Origin: Moritella sp. 24
GTDB taxonomy: Bacteria; Pseudomonadota; Gammaproteobacteria; Enterobacterales; Moritellaceae
Direction: 5' to 3'
Length of the DNA: 64,000 nucleotides
Assembly (NCBI RefSeq): GCF_018219155.1
Contig: NZ_CP056123.1
Location: 2,241,505 to 2,305,504, forward strand
The first letter of the stretch is position 1. Each line of letters opens with the position of its first letter. Under the pieces are notes generated by a model. The model searched no databases. It had not been told where the DNA came from and saw only the letters and a program-made list of their open reading frames with translations. Shown here piece after piece: positions 62,758 through 64,000 of the stretch. Made by a program: the position numbers and the translations under genes.

Positions 62758-63993
62758 ATGAACGACTCAAGTTCAAATAATATTCTTGGATTTGATAGCG
62801 CATCAACGACATGTTGTGATGTGGTATCACAACCCATGATACTTCCCTATCCTTTAAATGTACTCATCATTTGCAATAACAATAGCATTGAACAGGGATT
62901 AACAGCTTACTTCGCTACTATTTCAAATATACAAGTGGAGTATTGCACGCTATTACCAAGTAGTTTAAGTAACTTTAGTTTAGTGTTATTAGTACTCGAT
63001 GACAATATTGACACAGCTAAACACACAATCGAAAAATTCTCTAAACAAGAAAAACACTTTTTACTACTAGGGGATAATATTAAAAGTGAACTGATTAGGC
63101 TTGCAATACATCACAACGTCAAAGATATTATTTCTATTGCCGACATAGAAAAAGAGTTATATTTATCCTTACTAACGGCTGCGAATGATTTAATTAATTC
63201 GAGTAAAATAGCGCCCGTATTTACTATTATTAACGGTAAATCAGGTTCAGGGGCGAGTTTTATCACCAGTTGTCTGGGAGAAATAAGTGCAAATTTAACA
63301 ACTGAAGAAATTGCTATTCTCGATGCGGATCTCAACTATGGCACTCTGACAGATACGTTTAATTTTGAACCTAACTATTTTATTACAGATGCGTTAGAAG
63401 ATTTAGACCAACTGGACAACACAGCTATAAGATCGATGATGCTGAAGCGTAACAACCTGAGTTTTCTGGCCAGCAAACCTTATACCTTGCTTAATGCCAA
63501 TCCACATTTATTAGAGCGGCTTCCCCAACTGATTTGGAAAGTAAAATTAAATCACGACTTAGTTTTAATCGATTTATCACGAGGGCTTGAAACCCATTCA
63601 AACTCATTAATCAGTTTATCAGATAAAGTCATCGTAGTTGTTCAGCAAAATATTATCAGTCTACGCGAAGCAAAGGTATTGATACAACAACTTACAACTA
63701 ATGTCGGCATTCCAGCCGAAAAGTTACATATCATCGTGAACCGTCATTCCCATAAAGGTAATAACATTTCAATCAAAGACATCAAAAATGTTCTCGATGT
63801 CGAGAGCATATTTATTGTGAGTAATAATTATGAACTCGCTAATGCAGGTATCAATTCAGGCTCTCCGATATTGAAAGTGGCAAATCATAAAATAATACAA
63901 GATGAAATTTCACATATAATCAGAGAAATATTTCCTCTTGATATCCCAGATATAAAACCGTCGCTCTTTACCAAAATATTCAGGAGAAAATAA
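62758..63993 (+). CDS. tadZ: Tad pilus localisation ATPase TadZ/CpaE
   Basis: This 411-residue protein has an N-terminal receiver-like domain (~30-145) without a clear phosphorylation site, and then a MinD/ParA-type ATPase. Its P-loop is degenerate (NGKSGSGASF, ~160-169), as in TadZ proteins. ILDADLNYGTLTDTF follows near 193, and LIDLSRGLETHS near 276. TadZ marks the site of pilus assembly at the pole. AAAAGGAATCAG precedes the ATG. Its stop overlaps the next start (TAATG). Confidence 0.93.
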   Translation: MNDSSSNNILGFDSASTTCCDVVSQPMILPYPLNVLIICNNNSIEQGLTAYFATISNIQVEYCTLLPSSLSNFSLVLLVLDDNIDTAKHTIEKFSKQEKHFLLLGDNIKSELIRLAIHHNVKDIISIADIEKELYLSLLTAANDLINSSKIAPVFTIINGKSGSGASFITSCLGEISANLTTEEIAILDADLNYGTLTDTFNFEPNYFITDALEDLDQLDNTAIRSMMLKRNNLSFLASKPYTLLNANPHLLERLPQLIWKVKLNHDLVLIDLSRGLETHSNSLISLSDKVIVVVQQNIISLREAKVLIQQLTTNVGIPAEKLHIIVNRHSHKGNNISIKDIKNVLDVESIFIVSNNYELANAGINSGSPILKVANHKIIQDEISHIIREIFPLDIPDIKPSLFTKIFRRK

Positions 63994-64000
63994 TGGAATA
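63993..64000 (+). CDS. Start of the next tad gene, cut by the window edge
   Basis: An ATG overlaps the tadZ stop (TAATG) and is preceded by AGGAGA. Only two codons are visible. By position it is probably the secretion ATPase TadA/CpaF, but the sequence does not show this. Confidence 0.4.

Noticed and set aside
1-64000. CRISPR array, tRNA, rRNA or insertion sequence
   Set aside because: No regularly spaced direct repeats, no cloverleaf or rRNA sequence and no transposase were recognised on reading the window.

Overview
The window reads as chromosome of an AT-rich, probably cold-marine gammaproteobacterium of the Moritella/Psychromonas/Shewanella type. This rests on three things seen here: the order ccoNOQP-ccoHIS-safE-fnr-uspE-ttcA, the block radA/yecH/ycgN/ycgM/mltB/ycgL-minCDE-rnd-fadD-(hydrolase)-tsaB-yoaA, and chitin-degrading enzymes. 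The genus is an inference; no rRNA, tRNA, insertion sequence or CRISPR array was seen.

Layout. 1-1060 is a gene-poor, apparently decayed stretch with a perfect long hairpin. 1068-10336 holds a secreted GH19 chitinase, a TerB-like protein, a membrane diguanylate cyclase overlapping an ABCB-type exporter, and a GH20 chitobiase lipoprotein with a CRP-like site upstream. 10712-13651 carries a DsbA-like protein, the parvulin PpiC and phosphoglucomutase. 14097-24015 is the cbb3 oxidase cluster with its assembly genes, FNR, UspE and TtcA. Two perfect FNR boxes precede ccoN and one near-perfect box precedes fnr, so the regulator and its likely targets sit together. 24112-33534 carries a DUF2987-like protein, potABCD, a CobB sirtuin, a phasin, a fused ThrE-type exporter and RadA. 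33726-45012 is the conserved min/rnd/fadD neighbourhood, followed by purC with a long leader hairpin.

46750-53520 is the most unusual region: hypB, a ~900-residue multi-[4Fe-4S] GltD/NfnB-like flavoprotein, hypA with a TTG start, and a second close paralogue of the flavoprotein. No hydrogenase subunit lies nearby. It is the best candidate for an undescribed system, perhaps nickel-enzyme maturation tied to a duplicated NAD(P)H/ferredoxin oxidoreductase.

53664-57544 holds a COG2509 flavoprotein, the ferredoxin FdxA and an L,D-transpeptidase. 57692-64000 is the start of a Tad/Flp type IVb pilus locus (flp, tadV, an extra AAA+ ATPase, rcpC, rcpA, a possibly frameshifted rcpB-like lipoprotein, tadZ); it runs off the right edge.

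The common themes are low-oxygen respiration and redox chemistry (cbb3, FNR, hyp/flavoprotein locus, FdxA), chitin use, polyamine uptake and surface attachment.
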